From contig JARZZO010000011.1 in NCBI GenBank assembly GCA_030544215.1, positions 52,821,587 through 52,885,586 of the forward strand: a stretch of 64,000 nucleotides of DNA. The letters run 5' to 3'. The notes beneath the pieces are model-generated. The model did no database searches and was not told the origin of the DNA. It worked only from the letters and a program-made list of their open reading frames with translations. The position numbers and the translations under genes were made by a program. The DNA comes from Zantedeschia hybrid cultivar (Eukaryota; Streptophyta; Magnoliopsida; Alismatales; Araceae). Below are positions 12,201 through 23,510 of the stretch, piece by piece. The stretch's first letter is position 1; each line of letters begins with the position of its first letter.

Positions 12201-14871
12201 CCAACAAGAGCAGGGGTTTCAAAGTAATGAAAACCTTGTACGAAGGGAAACTTAAGATTGTTGCGTGAATAATGATTATGAAACTAACACTGTGTTTGCA
12301 GTTAAACCTAGGAAGGTTGTTATGTCAAAATCTTAGTTTTAGGCATTGTCTGAGTCCTTTATTTATCCTCCACTTTGATTTGATTGCACATTCCAAATAA
12401 TAGCTATTGACGTAGTATTATTTCGGAATCTTGTTGAGTGTACTTCTCATAGGGGATTTTCTGACTCCATTCCCTTTGTGGTCGGTTATCATAACTAACA
12501 GTTTGAATAGAGAGATACACATCGAGATCAGAAATCTGAAAGTGGTTGGGATTGGAACAGTCCACCTGGGTTATTGACTGCTGTGGCTCAGCTGGCACCA
12601 GGAATTTTTGGGAGGTGGATTCGGGGGAAAGAGGCCGATGATCATTCCTGGATGGGCAAGTGTTTAATTTGTATAAACAATGGCCTGCCATTTGTGGCGG
12701 GGACCTAAAAAAAGGGCACTCTTTCTTTGTTTTTGGCCTTTTGGTAGGGCTCATGGTTTGTGCAATCAGTTGATCCTGATCTGGATCAGCCAATTTGGGT
12801 TGGGATCAGCCAATGCTGATCCAATTTAGGGGATCCAATCCCTCCTTTACTGGAGAAAGGAAAGAAAAATATTGATCTGCTTGAATGGGATGGATATGGT
12901 CTGAAATCAGCTGAGACTGGGCTGATTCTGTGCTGATCTTTATCTCAGTCTGGATTGATTTGGCCTTTGTTGATCAAGGATCCAACCTGACAATTCCAGA
13001 AATCTTGCTAGAAGTGGGTCCATGTTAGATCCATATGACAGTCGATAAGATGTCTACAACTTATCTGTCATTTTAGTTTATATTTTGCCAGTAAAATGAT
13101 GTACTTGATCTGGCATCTATTATGCAATTTCTTCCCTAGGATGGCAAGGTCCTTGAGATTTGGACACTGGTTATTGGGCTGTTTTGATCCCATGATGATC
13201 AAGTGTAGTACTTGCTGCAATGCCCCCATTGCTGCAGTGCAGTGCATTGTAGTGGGTAATTTTTTTCTAAGGTCAGACCCCACATGCGTACAGGCCAATA
13301 TGCAATCGGACAATCCAAAAAATTCTTAGGAATAAAAAATTGAGCCCCAATGAACAGTAAAAGATGCTGTTAATGAGCGGAGCCCAATAACAGTTTTTAT
13401 TTTTTAGAATTTTTTTGGGTCAATCCAATCGGAGATCAGCTTGTACAAACATGTAGGGCATGTGGGGCCCGACCTTTAAAAAAAATAAAAAAATGTTTAG
13501 TCCCTGCAATGCAAGAGGAGGGGTTTTCCCTCCCTCCCTCTCTCTCCATGAGAGAGAGAGATTGTGGGCGGCAACAGCAGGCCAATAGGAGCAGCACCAG
13601 CGGTGGCATTGATAGCTGCATTGGTATGAGAGAGAGGTTACAAGTATGGTGGGCAGCAACAGCAGGCCAATAGGAGCACCACCAGAACCAGCGGCGGCAT
13701 TGACAGCCACATCAGGATTTTGGTTTTTCCTCCCTTTTCTCTCCCTCCTAGGATAGTTTTGGAGGGGTGTTGGTGGAAGCCTATATGAGATAGCAAGCTA
13801 AAACATGAATCTAGTTTAAATGAAAATTCTGCTATTATCCTTTTAGCAAGCTCAAACATAACTATATAATTTAAAATAAAGCATCAGATGAAACATGTCA
13901 TATATTTTTATAGTTACAGAATGCTTCAAGTTCCTATGAGAAGGTCCCTGCAAATTAAAACATTCCTTATGTTTACAAAATGCTTAAAAATATGAAAAAG
14001 ATCTTCCTTGAATAACGTCCAAGTTGGCAAACCTGGCAGTTATGGGCTATGTCGCTCTTATTCCTTGATTTTTTTCCTGGATCTTCTTTTTATTTCCTTT
14101 TCCCCTCTGATGACACTGAAACTGGATTTTTTCCAGACAAATCCTTTCCTGTTTCCCCCATGGCAGCCCTGAAAGTAGTGTAATTGGTTCTACCCTAATT
14201 GGAGCAGAATTATTGATCTTGATTGAAGCTATTTTATTCTAGACTGCATTGGTGAATACTTGGAGCCTGTGAAAAGGAATATCATATGGCTACAACTCAA
14301 GACTAAATGCTATTACTTTCTTATTGTTTCGTAAAACGTGGTAAAGCTTAATTATCTAGCTTCCTTGATTACTTCTTCTATTGGCATTGTACCAGCTTTA
14401 CTTTTTGTGTTCGACAGTTTCTGGAATAAAATTTTGATTCCATTTGGTGTAGGACAAGATTGTGTTTACTTTTTTTATTAAAATGGTTCACGTGATAACT
14501 CTGCCTTTTGTTGCTATTTAGTATACCCTGGATTGAAATAGTGTACTTGATCGTTGTACGTTTTCATTGCTAATGTTATCTAATAAATGTTTCATCTTAA
14601 GTGGTGCAATTTTTCATATTTATTCATAGCTCTTTGTTTCTTATGGTTGACATGGTAGACTTTTCCTGTCCTTTCCTTTCAATAGGATGCAACTGCAAAT
14701 GATGTCCCAAGGGATTTTGGGGTACAGGGTTATCCAACTCTCTACTTTAGGTCAGCAAGTGGAAAAATGGTACAATATGACGGGAACAGGACGAAGGACG
14801 ATATCATTGGTTTTATTCAGAAGAACAGAGATCCAATTGTAGAAGCTGAATCTGTGAAGGATGAGCTGTAA
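3022..14871 (+). CDS. PDIL1-1: Protein disulfide isomerase, ER lumen, 10 exons
   Basis: This enzyme makes, breaks and rearranges disulfide bonds of secretory proteins in the endoplasmic reticulum. Ten exons with GT/AG junctions join in frame into 509 residues: 3022-3242, 4312-4342, 4495-4782, 4862-5050, 5431-5556, 8169-8306, 8404-8523, 8720-8837, 11601-11713, 14686-14871. The protein shows a signal peptide (about 1-29), thioredoxin domain a with WCGHC at 74-78, two non-catalytic b domains, thioredoxin domain a' with WCGHC at 419-423 and a C-terminal KDEL retention signal. Order a-b-b'-a', length and many blocks match class I plant PDI, best PDIL1-1. I chose ATG 3022 because it opens directly on the signal peptide; an in-frame upstream ATG-like start would mask it. 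The acidic Ala/Glu tail seen in some relatives is short here. Introns total over 10 kb and carry repeats, but every exon is intact. Confidence 0.95.
4312..4342 (+). CDS. PDIL1-1: PDI exon 2: first CGHC active site (31 bp micro-exon)
   Basis: Completes Trp74 and encodes CGHCKKLAPE, residues 75-84. It is only 31 bp and contains the complete redox motif. Flanks are TTCGCAG and GTACGT. Phase is exact with exons 1 and 3. Confidence 0.95.
4495..4782 (+). CDS. PDIL1-1: PDI exon 3: rest of domain a
   Basis: Residues 85-180. Contains VLAKVDANEE and the GYPTVK turn with the cis-proline expected beside a thioredoxin active site, then KGPREAEGIVDYLKKQVGP leading into domain b. Confidence 0.95.
4801..4824. 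repeat. (CT)n microsatellite in PDI intron 3
   Basis: An uninterrupted run of about 12 CT/TC dinucleotides lies 18 bp after the exon 3 donor and within the pyrimidine-rich part of this 79 bp intron. Confidence 0.9.
4862..5050 (+). CDS. PDIL1-1: PDI exon 4: domain b
   Basis: Residues 181-243, opening VGLFSEFSGEEFETY and containing EKLRSDYNFGHTLDA and VVRLFKPFDEL, signatures of the non-catalytic b domain of plant class I PDI. Confidence 0.93.
5431..5556 (+). CDS. PDIL1-1: PDI exon 5: domain b to b' transition
   Basis: Residues 244-285, with the conserved run VTVFNKDPENHPYVIKFF. Phase 0 at both ends. It is followed by the 2.6 kb intron 5 that holds a MITE-like element. Confidence 0.93.
6504..7253. 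mobile_element. MITE-like element in PDI intron 5
   Basis: A 750 bp AT-rich unit bounded by 17 bp terminal inverted repeats with one mismatch: AAGGGAAAATTACTGAA at the left and its complement AAGAGAAAATTACTGAA at the right. The 5 bp duplication TAATT flanks it on both sides (6499-6503 and 7254-7258). There is no coding capacity, so it looks like a non-autonomous DNA transposon. The superfamily is not clear from the termini. Confidence 0.7.
8169..8306 (+). CDS. PDIL1-1: PDI exon 6: domain b'
   Basis: Residues 286-331, starting AMLFTNFSNENFEDFK and containing INFLMGDLDSSKGAFE, typical of the substrate-binding b' domain. The acceptor is GACCAG. Confidence 0.93.
8404..8523 (+). CDS. PDIL1-1: PDI exon 7: domain b'
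   Basis: Residues 332-371, with YFGLKEDQAPLIIIQTNDG and WVKEYM. It is separated from exon 6 by only 97 bp. Confidence 0.93.
8720..8837 (+). CDS. PDIL1-1: PDI exon 8: b'-a' linker and start of domain a'
   Basis: Residues 372-410 plus one base of Val411. Contains VKPFKRSEPIPEVNNEP and VKVVVADSLKDVFF-type sequence. Donor G|GTCAGT. Confidence 0.92.
8989..10083. mobile_element. Fold-back element in PDI intron 8
   Basis: The stretch 8989-9140 recurs in inverted orientation at 9938-10083 with only scattered differences (for example around GCTAAAAGATGG and AGCAAAGAAGCATATG). The two arms of about 150 bp enclose roughly 800 bp with no credible gene. This is the shape of a fold-back or long-TIR non-autonomous DNA transposon. 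I did not find a clear target duplication. Confidence 0.6.
9228..9248. repeat. Poly-C tract in intron 8
   Basis: About 20 consecutive cytosines inside the fold-back element, followed by a CA-rich and A-rich run. The exact length in raw data should be treated with caution. Confidence 0.85.
11601..11713 (+). CDS. PDIL1-1: PDI exon 9: second CGHC active site
   Basis: Completes Val411 and encodes residues 412-448, including LLEFYAPWCGHCQKLGP. The redox motif is intact at 420-423. The following Gln-Lys-Leu-Gly differs slightly from the KKLAP of the first site. Acceptor CTGTAG, donor ATG|GTAATC. Confidence 0.95.
11714..14685 (+). other. PDI intron 9 (2972 bp) with repeat-derived sequence
   Basis: The largest-but-one intron. 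Around 12740-13000 it is dense in GATC-containing motifs such as GATCAGCCAAT and CTGATC, which looks like old repeat sequence. A minus-strand ORF of 129 residues at 12404-12793 has no recognisable domain. No independent gene is supported. Confidence 0.5.
13566..13710. repeat. Tandem duplication, about 85 bp, in intron 9
   Basis: The core CAACAGCAGGCCAATAGGAG occurs at about 13572 and again at about 13657, followed in both by a CACCAGCGG/CGGCATTGA stretch. The second copy has a 9 bp internal addition. The copies are separated by a purine-rich spacer. Confidence 0.75.
14686..14871 (+). CDS. PDIL1-1: PDI exon 10: end of domain a' and KDEL
   Basis: Residues 449-509 and the TAA stop. Contains DATANDVP and GYPTLYF with the cis-proline, and ends ESVKDEL. 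The KDEL tail is the ER retrieval signal. The short charged tail before it lacks the longer Ala/Glu extension of some cereal relatives. Confidence 0.95.
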   Translation, partial: DATANDVPRDFGVQGYPTLYFRSASGKMVQYDGNRTKDDIIGFIQKNRDPIVEAESVKDEL

Positions 14872-15222
14872 TGGGGTAATTATGCCTCTATTTGGTTTGT
14901 TGTGTTTTTCTAACGGTCAAATATTTTAGGATTATTTAGTTTTAAGTCTCTCTACCCTGTCAAATTTAGAAAAAAATCCCTATATCTTGCATATTTAGGA
15001 TTTCCTCTGTTAAACTTTAATAATTTTTTAGTCTTTATCATCTATTCTCATCTTTCAAACAACTTTCAACTACAAGGACTTAGAACCCTAAGAACAAGTT
15101 TCTTAGAGTTGGTTCTCTAATTCATCAACATAGTATAAGAGAACTGGCATTGTGTGCACGATTGCTGATTTATCAGGCTTATAGGCTACTGTCTGTCAGA
15201 AATTAACTGTTGGTGACCCATG

Positions 15223-15228
15223 AATAAA
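15223..15228 (+). other. Candidate polyadenylation signal
   Basis: AATAAA, about 350 nt after the PDI stop codon. Plant near-upstream elements are loose, so other A-rich sites nearby are equally possible. Confidence 0.3.
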
Positions 15229-15513
15229 ATGTATACAAGCCTTATGCTACACAGTGATTTTTATTTTGTGCGCGCAAAAACATGGAGAAACCTGGATTTT
15301 ATCTTTATTCTCTGTGCATGCATAAACATAGAGAGCTGCGTTGGCCTAATTTATCCATTATGCAGATGAGACAACAGTTTTTCTTCTTTGCGAAGAAACT
15401 CTGGACTTCTCTGAGAAGCAAGGTTAGGTGTAAGGAAAAGGGAGAATTCGTTTCAGAATCACTTGAGAATGATTGTGCAACCGGAAGCATATCAGCAGTC
15501 ATGTGCTCGAATA

Positions 15514-15642
15514 TGCTGAACATCTGAAAAGTAGGCCGGTGGTTTATCAAGCCACGGTCACCCAAGATACCTGTGGATGGGCGTGCTGAACATCCGGAAA
15601 GTAGGCAGGTTGTTTAGGAACCATCATCATCATCATCATCAT
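15514..15642. repeat. 70-bp-period duplication and (CAT)n
   Basis: TGCTGAACATC plus GAAAGTAGGC and the following bases appear at 15514 and 15584, 70 bp apart. The second copy runs into about seven CAT/ATC triplets (15621-15642). Confidence 0.75.
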
Positions 15643-15867
15643 TGTAATAAGCCTTGTTCCATCAAGTACTAAAACGTACCTCAAGGCCCTAATGGCTGTT
15701 TCTCTGATGTCAAAACAACACCAACGTAGTGCTAGGCTTTTGTCTGAAGGTCATGTATACATAAGAGAGGATCTGCTTCGTGACTGAGAGAGTCGGTGGA
15801 ATCTTCCATTTTGGTGTGCTTAAGCTCATAAAACCAGGGAACAAAGTTGTCTACACATTTGAGGGAA

Positions 15868-15947
15868 GGAGATCGTCCAAGCCGTTTTGTCTGGATGTCG
15901 GTACGGTGCGCGCACCGAGGTACAGACAAAACGGTCCAGACGATCTC
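15868..15947. repeat. 80 bp near-perfect hairpin
   Basis: The left arm 15868-15893 (GAGATCGTCC.AGCCGTTTTGTCTG type) pairs with 15923-15947 with few mismatches, and the centre is the self-complementary CGGTGCGCGCACCG at 15904-15917. It has the size and shape of a miRNA-precursor-like foldback or a tiny MITE. No evidence of expression can be read from the sequence. Confidence 0.7.
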
Positions 15948-16804
15948 ATTCCACATTTGAGCATAAAAATGATGTGGCACTTCAACTCATGATCTGGCAA
16001 GGTGTTATTAAACATATTCTGCGGATTCTTAACACCATTATGGTTATTAGATCTGCAGAACACAAGCCAGTCTCGGGCTTTGTTTTCTTCAATAGCTAAC
16101 ATTTTACTTCTAAAACCTATTGAAATTTCTACATTTCGAGTGTTGCTTCCAATGCAATAAATGAATGATTGCTTTTTCTGTTTCCTCCTGGCAGCATTTT
16201 ATTGTCCTTTGGGATAACAAGTTTTACTTTGTTCCTGTAGGGATTGAGAGCCCTGAAGTCGGTCACCAGTTCAGCAGTTCCCATAGTGATAGGGATCGCC
16301 AGGACTGGTCTTTTGCCCCTTGCCACACCAAAATTTTATGGGGCAGGTCCAGTTTCGGATTAAGAATAAGAAAGCCCCCTGTAACTTTATGTAGGAGCTT
16401 TTCAGTTACATGAGTTTGTAATTTTGTTGGTATTCCTAGAGGACACGTTTCAAAGGGAAATTCCAGATCCGTTCCTAGGCATAAATTATGGATGCTTCGA
16501 AGAGCTTTTGTCCTCCGTTCTCAATCAAAGGAGGGACCATTTTGGGACTTCTTTTTGTTCCGAATGAATCACACATAGCCCTAATTGATTTCATGTCTAA
16601 CTCCCACATAAACAGATGAATAAATGAATACAATTAAATGACCATCTAAGTAAATAGACAACTGAATGGTTTGGGTGAGGCCATGATGCTCCATTAAAGG
16701 GTCTATTGCACAAGGAGAAAAGGAATCTGCTTTACAATGGTTGGTTTTAAAATTAACAAAGTAAAATTTCATCATCAATTTTGAAAGGGTTTTTTAGTAA
16801 ATAT

Positions 16805-18362
16805 TGTAGGGATCCGGGCGGGACGCGAAGAATGCAGCGGAAACGATGAATAAAAATTCTGTATGATTCCCGTTGATCCGAATGGGAACGAAAAATTAAA
16901 CAGGATGATCAAATCACTGTGCGCGGATTCGAATTTGCTTCTGTCGAGGCGATGCCGCGAGTCGCACAAGCGTTCGGCCTTTAACGGTATCTACGCGATC
17001 TTCCGCAGTGGTTCGTCTTCGTTCCCTCGTCAGTATCAACTCGTTCACTGAAGATCCGTCGCCGCAACGATTGCCGAAAATTCGCGGACGAGAATTCTCG
17101 ACTTTCGAGAATCACATGCGGTGGAGACGGAAACAGTCTCGGCACCTCGAACGGGGCGCCCAGAGAAGGAGGAGAGAGTAAGGGGGACGGCCAATATGAG
17201 GAAATCCTGGAGTTTGGCCCAGGGTTTTTCAACAGCGCGCATATATATTAAGTCGGCACGATTTTTCACAAAAGTCCCCGAGTTAATATAAATCCCACTT
17301 AAGTACCACCGACTGAGAATCTTATTGCGTGTGACCCTTTAGGCCCATTAACCAGTCCAGTTTTCAGCCCGTTAAGTCCAATAACTAGTTATTGACTTAT
17401 TATAATTAATTAATATCTATATATTAACTAATTACTTAACCGAATTAACATCTCTTGTAAATTCGGTCGGACTTCCGATTAAGTTGGGTGCCAAGCAACA
17501 CCGCATGATCTCGGAAGGTAATGAGGTTCAGCAACTCACTTATGGAATCTGTCCGTCCATAGTTATCACGTGGCTTTAATCATTCGTTCGCACAATACTC
17601 TCGAGTTAACCTAGGGTTGGTCGACTGTCAAACCCTAGATGGTCAATTCACTTGAATCAGACTCCGTTGTACAATATCCGAAAATATTTTTTCTGATATT
17701 GTTTTTGCTCTGGCCAGAGACTCTTGCGGATCTATTCTAGAGCATTCTCTCTCCAGTAACCTGAGAGCGAACGATCCTTTATTAAACACACAATCACCTT
17801 CGAAGGTCTTCCGCTGGACCCGATTCTTGACTATTAGAGATCCCGTGGATAGGGATTCGTAGGTCAAAGTCAAAGTCAAGAAGTTCACCGACAAGATGTC
17901 TTTGGCGTCTCAAGTCTAAGGATCAACCACGCAACTGTGACGATGAATCAAGCCGGTTGACAGTCAGGTAAATTATCATTTGGCGATTCCTGTCGGATTA
18001 GTTCAGTGAACTCGTTCCCCAATGAGCACCTACAGGTTTACCATTGTGTCTTCATACAAGTAACTAACGAGATCAGTCACCCTCATCATATGAGCTGGAA
18101 TAACATGTACTAGTCCTACCGAATGTTTGATGTCCTTCTCAAACATCCTACGACTAGGAACAATTGAGAATATGTGTTTATAAGTCATCAGTCTTATTAT
18201 TATGATTTTATCATAATCCAATGACTATTGCACATATTCATGGACTTCATTATGTTCAGTTACAAATATGCCAATCTACATAATGAATTTAATGGCATTT
18301 ATTAGTGAACCAAATTGAAATAGGTACCTTATGATTAGCTTAGAGGACACCTATATCCATCA
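16805..18362 (-). mobile_element. LTR 1 (3' LTR) of non-coding retrotransposon array
   Basis: Begins TGTAGGGATCC and ends ATATCCATCA on the plus strand, so on the minus strand it is TGATGGATAT...GGATCCCTACA, a proper TG...CA LTR of 1558 bp. It is flanked on its right by a reversed polypurine tract. Near-identical copies lie at 26907-28450 and 34836-35934. The left flank is AATAT; the matching duplication cannot be tested because the far LTR is truncated. Confidence 0.88.
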
Positions 18363-18380
18363 ATCTCTCACTTGGACTCA
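18363..18380 (-). other. Polypurine tract of internal region A
   Basis: Minus strand reads GTCCAAGTGAGAGAT directly before the LTR start TGATGG. The same tract precedes the copia 3' LTR at 39869-39883 on the plus strand, and precedes LTR 2 here. Confidence 0.75.
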
Positions 18381-21300
18381 AGTCAATTACCTTCGCATTT
18401 GATCTCCATCAAATCTAGGTGATACTCACATAAAGTCTGTGACTAAGACTTAGTCAAGGATCTGCTAAATTATCTATAGATGAAATATTTTCTATTACGT
18501 TATTTCTTCTTAATCCTTTGTCTCTGAACTTGTGAAAGAGCCTCAGAATGTTTTGCAACTTCTGAAGAGACTATGGCTCGATCACAGAATTCATTGCTCC
18601 CACTGTTGTCCTATAACAATGGGATTTTATCAGAGATCTTTTAGAACTACATCTAGTTCATGGATGAACCTTTTCATCCATACTATTTTAATAACAGTAT
18701 CACTTATTTATATCGTCACCTTAATATCGAGTTCTGAATTGGAACCCTTCCAATCCATTCCTTTTTATTAGAAGGTTAAATCCATTATTTGATTTGAAAT
18801 TTGAGTTAGTGTGACCTCATAGTTTCAAATCATTTTCTCCATATACATGAGTACATCCTTAGCACTTCTCAAGTGCTTAATGATGTGTTTCACTCTTGTA
18901 TCGTTTAAGAAACTTTTTTTCTAAGGGAATAAATTCCATGTCTTAATAATTGAGACTTATTATGAAATTTATACTAAACTTTTTGACATACAAGTCAATA
19001 TAATATTCTCACCGATCTATCTTAATAGATTCGTATTTCCAAAACGTGGGATATTATAACTAAACTGATTATGGAGGAAAACATAGTTAATAATGCTTTC
19101 ACTGGTAGTAACATCTTGATGTCATTCTTAATGACTTTGATGTTATTATCACAAAACATTACTAAAACTACCGTATTCCCACTGTCCTTTCTGAACCCAT
19201 ACAATCTGTGATCATTCTTAATGAATACGTAGTATTTGACTATTACGTCAAAACTTTTATTACAACTTAGGAAGCTTCAGTTTGATTCAAAATGATCTTT
19301 GAAATTATAACTTGCTTCCTAGATATTTTAAAAACTTTAAAGGTGTATCATATACATCTTTTCCTCAATCACATTGAGAGAACACTTTTAATATCCAACT
19401 GCCATCATTTCATAATTGTGATAGGCAGTATTGGTAAGAAGAATTCTAATCAACTTATTTATGGTAACCACTGAGAAAAACTTACCTAAGTCAACACTTT
19501 GACATTAACTATTTTCTTCAGTTTACCATATAAATTTTAAGTAGTCTATTCCTGCTAATTATGAACGTTTGCTTGCTATAGGTACAATACCCTTTAGCAA
19601 TACTATCAAGTTCTGAACTCAATAGTAGTTATGGACTATGACTTAGAATTCTTAATTACGTGTCAATCTCAAAATTGTAATTATAGAGAGCATCATCATA
19701 GATTTTAGATCATAATCTATATCTTTGAGCTCCTCTCATGTGTGTTATGAGTGGTTCTAAACAACTAAAAATTATCTAATAATCTTGTGTTAACTTGTAG
19801 ATTTAGAACATCTTCTAGTTTTATCTGCTCCCACTGTCTTCTCTGAGGACATGTTCCTTTTATAAAAGACTTTCAGGATGATGATTATTCCTATTTATAA
19901 TTCATATCTCATATGAATTATTTGGTTTCTATATCTTATATGGACATACACTGACTTATTTGGAACCATTTTTAAAGTATGGACATCTAATGTTCATACT
20001 CATAAGAAATAGACAAATCTTATTATGTATCTCACCATATCTTAATAAGGTGCAATTCTTCATTCTATCATATTATTATGATATACAATGAGGATTAATC
20101 GAGCGAGGATATGATTATCCTTTTAATGATTTATGTAAATCATATACTTAAGTATTAATTTCTTTGATCAAATCAAATTCTAATACTTCATATTGATTTT
20201 GTACCTTAATCTCTCAGATGCATTCGTCTTGTACTTCATTAAGTACATACAGTCGAATCATTCTAAGAGTACACTAATAAGATAAGTCAATAGAAGTGAT
20301 TATTTTTTGCCTTAAAAGGATATTGAGCTGTTTATATCAGTATGTATTAGCACCAATAATTTCTTATTGTACAACCCTATGTACAACACCATAGATAATT
20401 AGGATTCACACAGTTCATTTCTATAAGAGACTTATGAACATTCATCCCATGAAATATCACATCAAGAATCTATAGTGCATTGACTGATTTGAACAACTAT
20501 TGTTCCTTTTCAGTCAACGTTATTCACTTTTATAATTCTTGATATCTTATGCAACTAAATAACAATTATTCAGTTTCTTAATTATACTCCTATACGCAAG
20601 GATTCACTGTCTGATAGTAACCTATGCATATCTTGAACCATTGTTGAGTCAAACTCAACACTTACATTTTCTCGATTTTCTTTTACTTGTTTAAGTCTGC
20701 ATACCATCGCAGCTTTGAGAATCATTTCCAATATCTCATATTGGAGATATTAATTCTCCAATAGACATGCAAAAGTTGATAATAAGAACATATGAGACTT
20801 CTTTCAAGTTTCATATCCATTTTGCATTTACCAATATCCATATATGGGTCGCAGTGGGAGAACTGCTATTTTTTTATCTCAGTTGACTTTCTTTTATCCT
20901 TTTCAGGTGTGGGTTCGATCGTTTAAAATCTTACCACTTGCCTTTCTCAAAAGCACATCATAAATATCTCTTCATCTTGGTCTATCCAAATAAGAGATTT
21001 CATGATAATCATTGCCTTTCGAAAAGACATACCATGAGTACCTCTTTGCATTGGTCTATTCAAGTAAGAGGATTCATGATATCTGATTAGGATAGTGACT
21101 TTCATTTATCCCTGAAAACATTCTTCAGAATTTTCTAGTCAATCTGAATATAAGAAGTATTGGCATCCAATATGTCAAAATCTCGAATAGACGACATCTT
21201 AGTGAACGAAGGAAATAACGTGATTTAAGCAGATAGTTCTTATAATTCAATTATGGTCTTTTATCTTGAATTATTTTCCATTATTTTTGACAGACTGTAT

Positions 21301-21977
21301 AACCTTCAAGTATACAGAATGGGAGACTCCGACGGTCTCCTAGTGAGGACCAAAATCTCTAAGAATCATAGTATGACCTCGGGTAAACACATAGTGTAAC
21401 GACCCGCCACCCTATGATCGGAAACCCGATCACTAAATGGGTGTCGAATCATTATTCAACGGTCTCACACCTGGATCTTATACACACATCTGGAGGAGTA
21501 AGCATTAAACAAGGTTAAATATAACATTCACACGGACTACAAGGAATTACAGTGCGCAGGAAGTAAATTAATAATGTCCATACACAGTCCAACAATAATT
21601 ACATAGCCCAAGAAATTAAATAAGTACAGGCAGAAACAAAGTACAACAACATCGGGGCATATCCCGGAACTGAGATAGCTGCTGGTCCGCACACCAAGGA
21701 GAACACCACTCGCCGCCACTTGCCACGAGGTCCACACCTGAAACCGCAGGGAGTGAGCCACACCAGAATTGGGCTCAGTAGGGATCATCTGATCCCTTGC
21801 CTCCTACTCACACACCCACAAGTGCAATAACAAAGATACAGGTGATTAAGGCAAGTAAAGCTGTAACACACTACTCCTAAATCTCGATATGAACCACATG
21901 CATTCGAAATATAACATGCATATCTCTAGAATCATTCTATCAAGGAACCTACAACTCGCGTCTCGGCAAAACACGCC

Positions 21978-22066
21978 AGCCACGCCTCCGAAAGTGGGAA
22001 ACACCGACCACACAACCGAAAGTGGGAAACACAGACCACACAACCGAAAGTGGGAAACACCGACCC
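21978..22066. repeat. 28 bp unit repeated three times in the solo LTR
   Basis: Three tandem copies of a 28 bp unit containing CCGAAAGTGGGAAACAC. The related LTR fragment at 330-400 has one copy, so the amplification happened in this lineage. Confidence 0.85.
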
Positions 22067-22501
22067 GCTGAGACCAAACAGTAACCCCTCGGATAGCGCG
22101 CTGGCTACTCTGGCCCAACTGGCCCAGGTGGTTACTCCTTCCCCCAACACGAGTGACACTCCAAAGGTACCACACCCACACTGGTACTATCTAACCCCGG
22201 AGTTCACTAGGTGACCCTCTCTCACTAGGCGTCACCCCGCCCACGCCCCCACCGGCGTTGTGCTCCACCCACACCAGCACAGGGTGATAAAGTGCTACAA
22301 CTGTCACTCTAGGTCCACAGTAGCTCAAAACACAGCACAGTGCGATCCGGTCACGTGAGAAGTCCGCGGTCGCACGACACACAACGCAGTACTATCCGGT
22401 CACGAAGAATCCATCATCATCGAGTGTATTTAAAGCATGAATTTAACCAACTATTTAACACTGTAAACACATTTTAATAGCATGAATTAGTGTGATTCTG
22501 T

Positions 22502-22963
22502 CTTGAATCGCGTCGCCCAAGGCCGACGCCATTCAAGTCCCCTAAACTGGTTCACAGAAACTCGGCCACAGAACCTGGCGTAAAACGCGTCGCCATACGT
22601 AGCCGCCTTTTGAAACGCGTCGCTATCCCTCGTCGCCTATTAGCGACCGAAAACAGGGACATGCAACGGTTGATTCTCTTAAAACGCGTCGTCCTGGGAA
22701 GCCGCCTTTTAAAAAGTGTCGGTGTCCTCATACGCCATTCACACCAGAATCCGAAACTTGCAGAAACCTTAATCGGGGTGATTTTTGCCTAAATGGCGTC
22801 ATGCTGGCTCGTCGCCATTCTAAATGGCGTCGTCCATGCATGACGTCATTTAGCGCAAGAAACCCAACTGACAGAACCTCAATCAGGGCGATTTCGGCCT
22901 AAATGGCGTCATGCTGGCCCGTCGCCATTCTAAATGGCGTCGTCCATGCACGACGTCATTTAG
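22502..22963. repeat. Hairpin array A in the 21-24 kb solo LTR
   Basis: About nine consecutive imperfect palindromes of 30-36 bp, of the form (T)AAAACGCGTCG-loop-CGACGCATTT or TAAATGGCGTCG-loop-GACGTCATTTA. Stems are 10-14 bp and loops 6-10 nt. Two of the units (near 22795 and 22905) are almost exact copies of each other with their spacers. Confidence 0.8.
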
Positions 22964-23510
22964 CGCAAGAAATTGGATTCTGCAACTCTACCCGAGGGCT
23001 CCCTTTCACCCCCAATTCCGTCCCAAAACGCCCAAGAGGGGGAAAATGGAGAAGGAAATCGAATCACCATTTGAAGCCCATAAATCCTCATGCATAGAAA
23101 CCCCTATTAAACCCCCTAAACGTGCTCAATCTACCCCAAACACATCATGCTCCACATGGAAACTACGGATGAAACGACTATAATTCATACAAGGTTCGTC
23201 CCCCTACCGGTTACTTGAACTCCTCCTGGCTCCGTGCCGCCGAACTGCCGCACCGCAGACCGCCGCCGGTACCCTCGAGGATGTCGCCATTCCGCCGGGA
23301 CGTCGGCCGCCGTCCGGAGAATGGAACGCCGCGAAGGAAGTGGTGGTGGTAGTGGTGAGAGGTAGAGAGGCGTTGGAGTGGTGGAAGAGGAAGAAGAGGA
23401 AGGGAAAGGGGAAGAGAGGGGTCGGAGGAGACGGAGAGGGGGAGGAGAGAGAGTGAGAGGGTGAGAATGAGGGAAAGAAAGGAAGGCTTACGGGGTCAAT
23501 CCGAAACAGG

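Larger units (their letters stand above)
14872..16804. other. 3' flank of the PDI gene
   Basis: Contains the presumed 3' UTR, a candidate AATAAA signal at 15223-15228, a 70-bp-period duplication, a CAT repeat and an 80 bp hairpin. ORFs here are short and unlike any family I recognise. The stretch ends at the first LTR of the minus-strand array. Confidence 0.6.

Noticed and set aside
12404..12793. 129-residue minus-strand ORF in PDI intron 9
   Set aside because: No domain, no supporting context, and its sequence lies in degenerate intronic repeat material.
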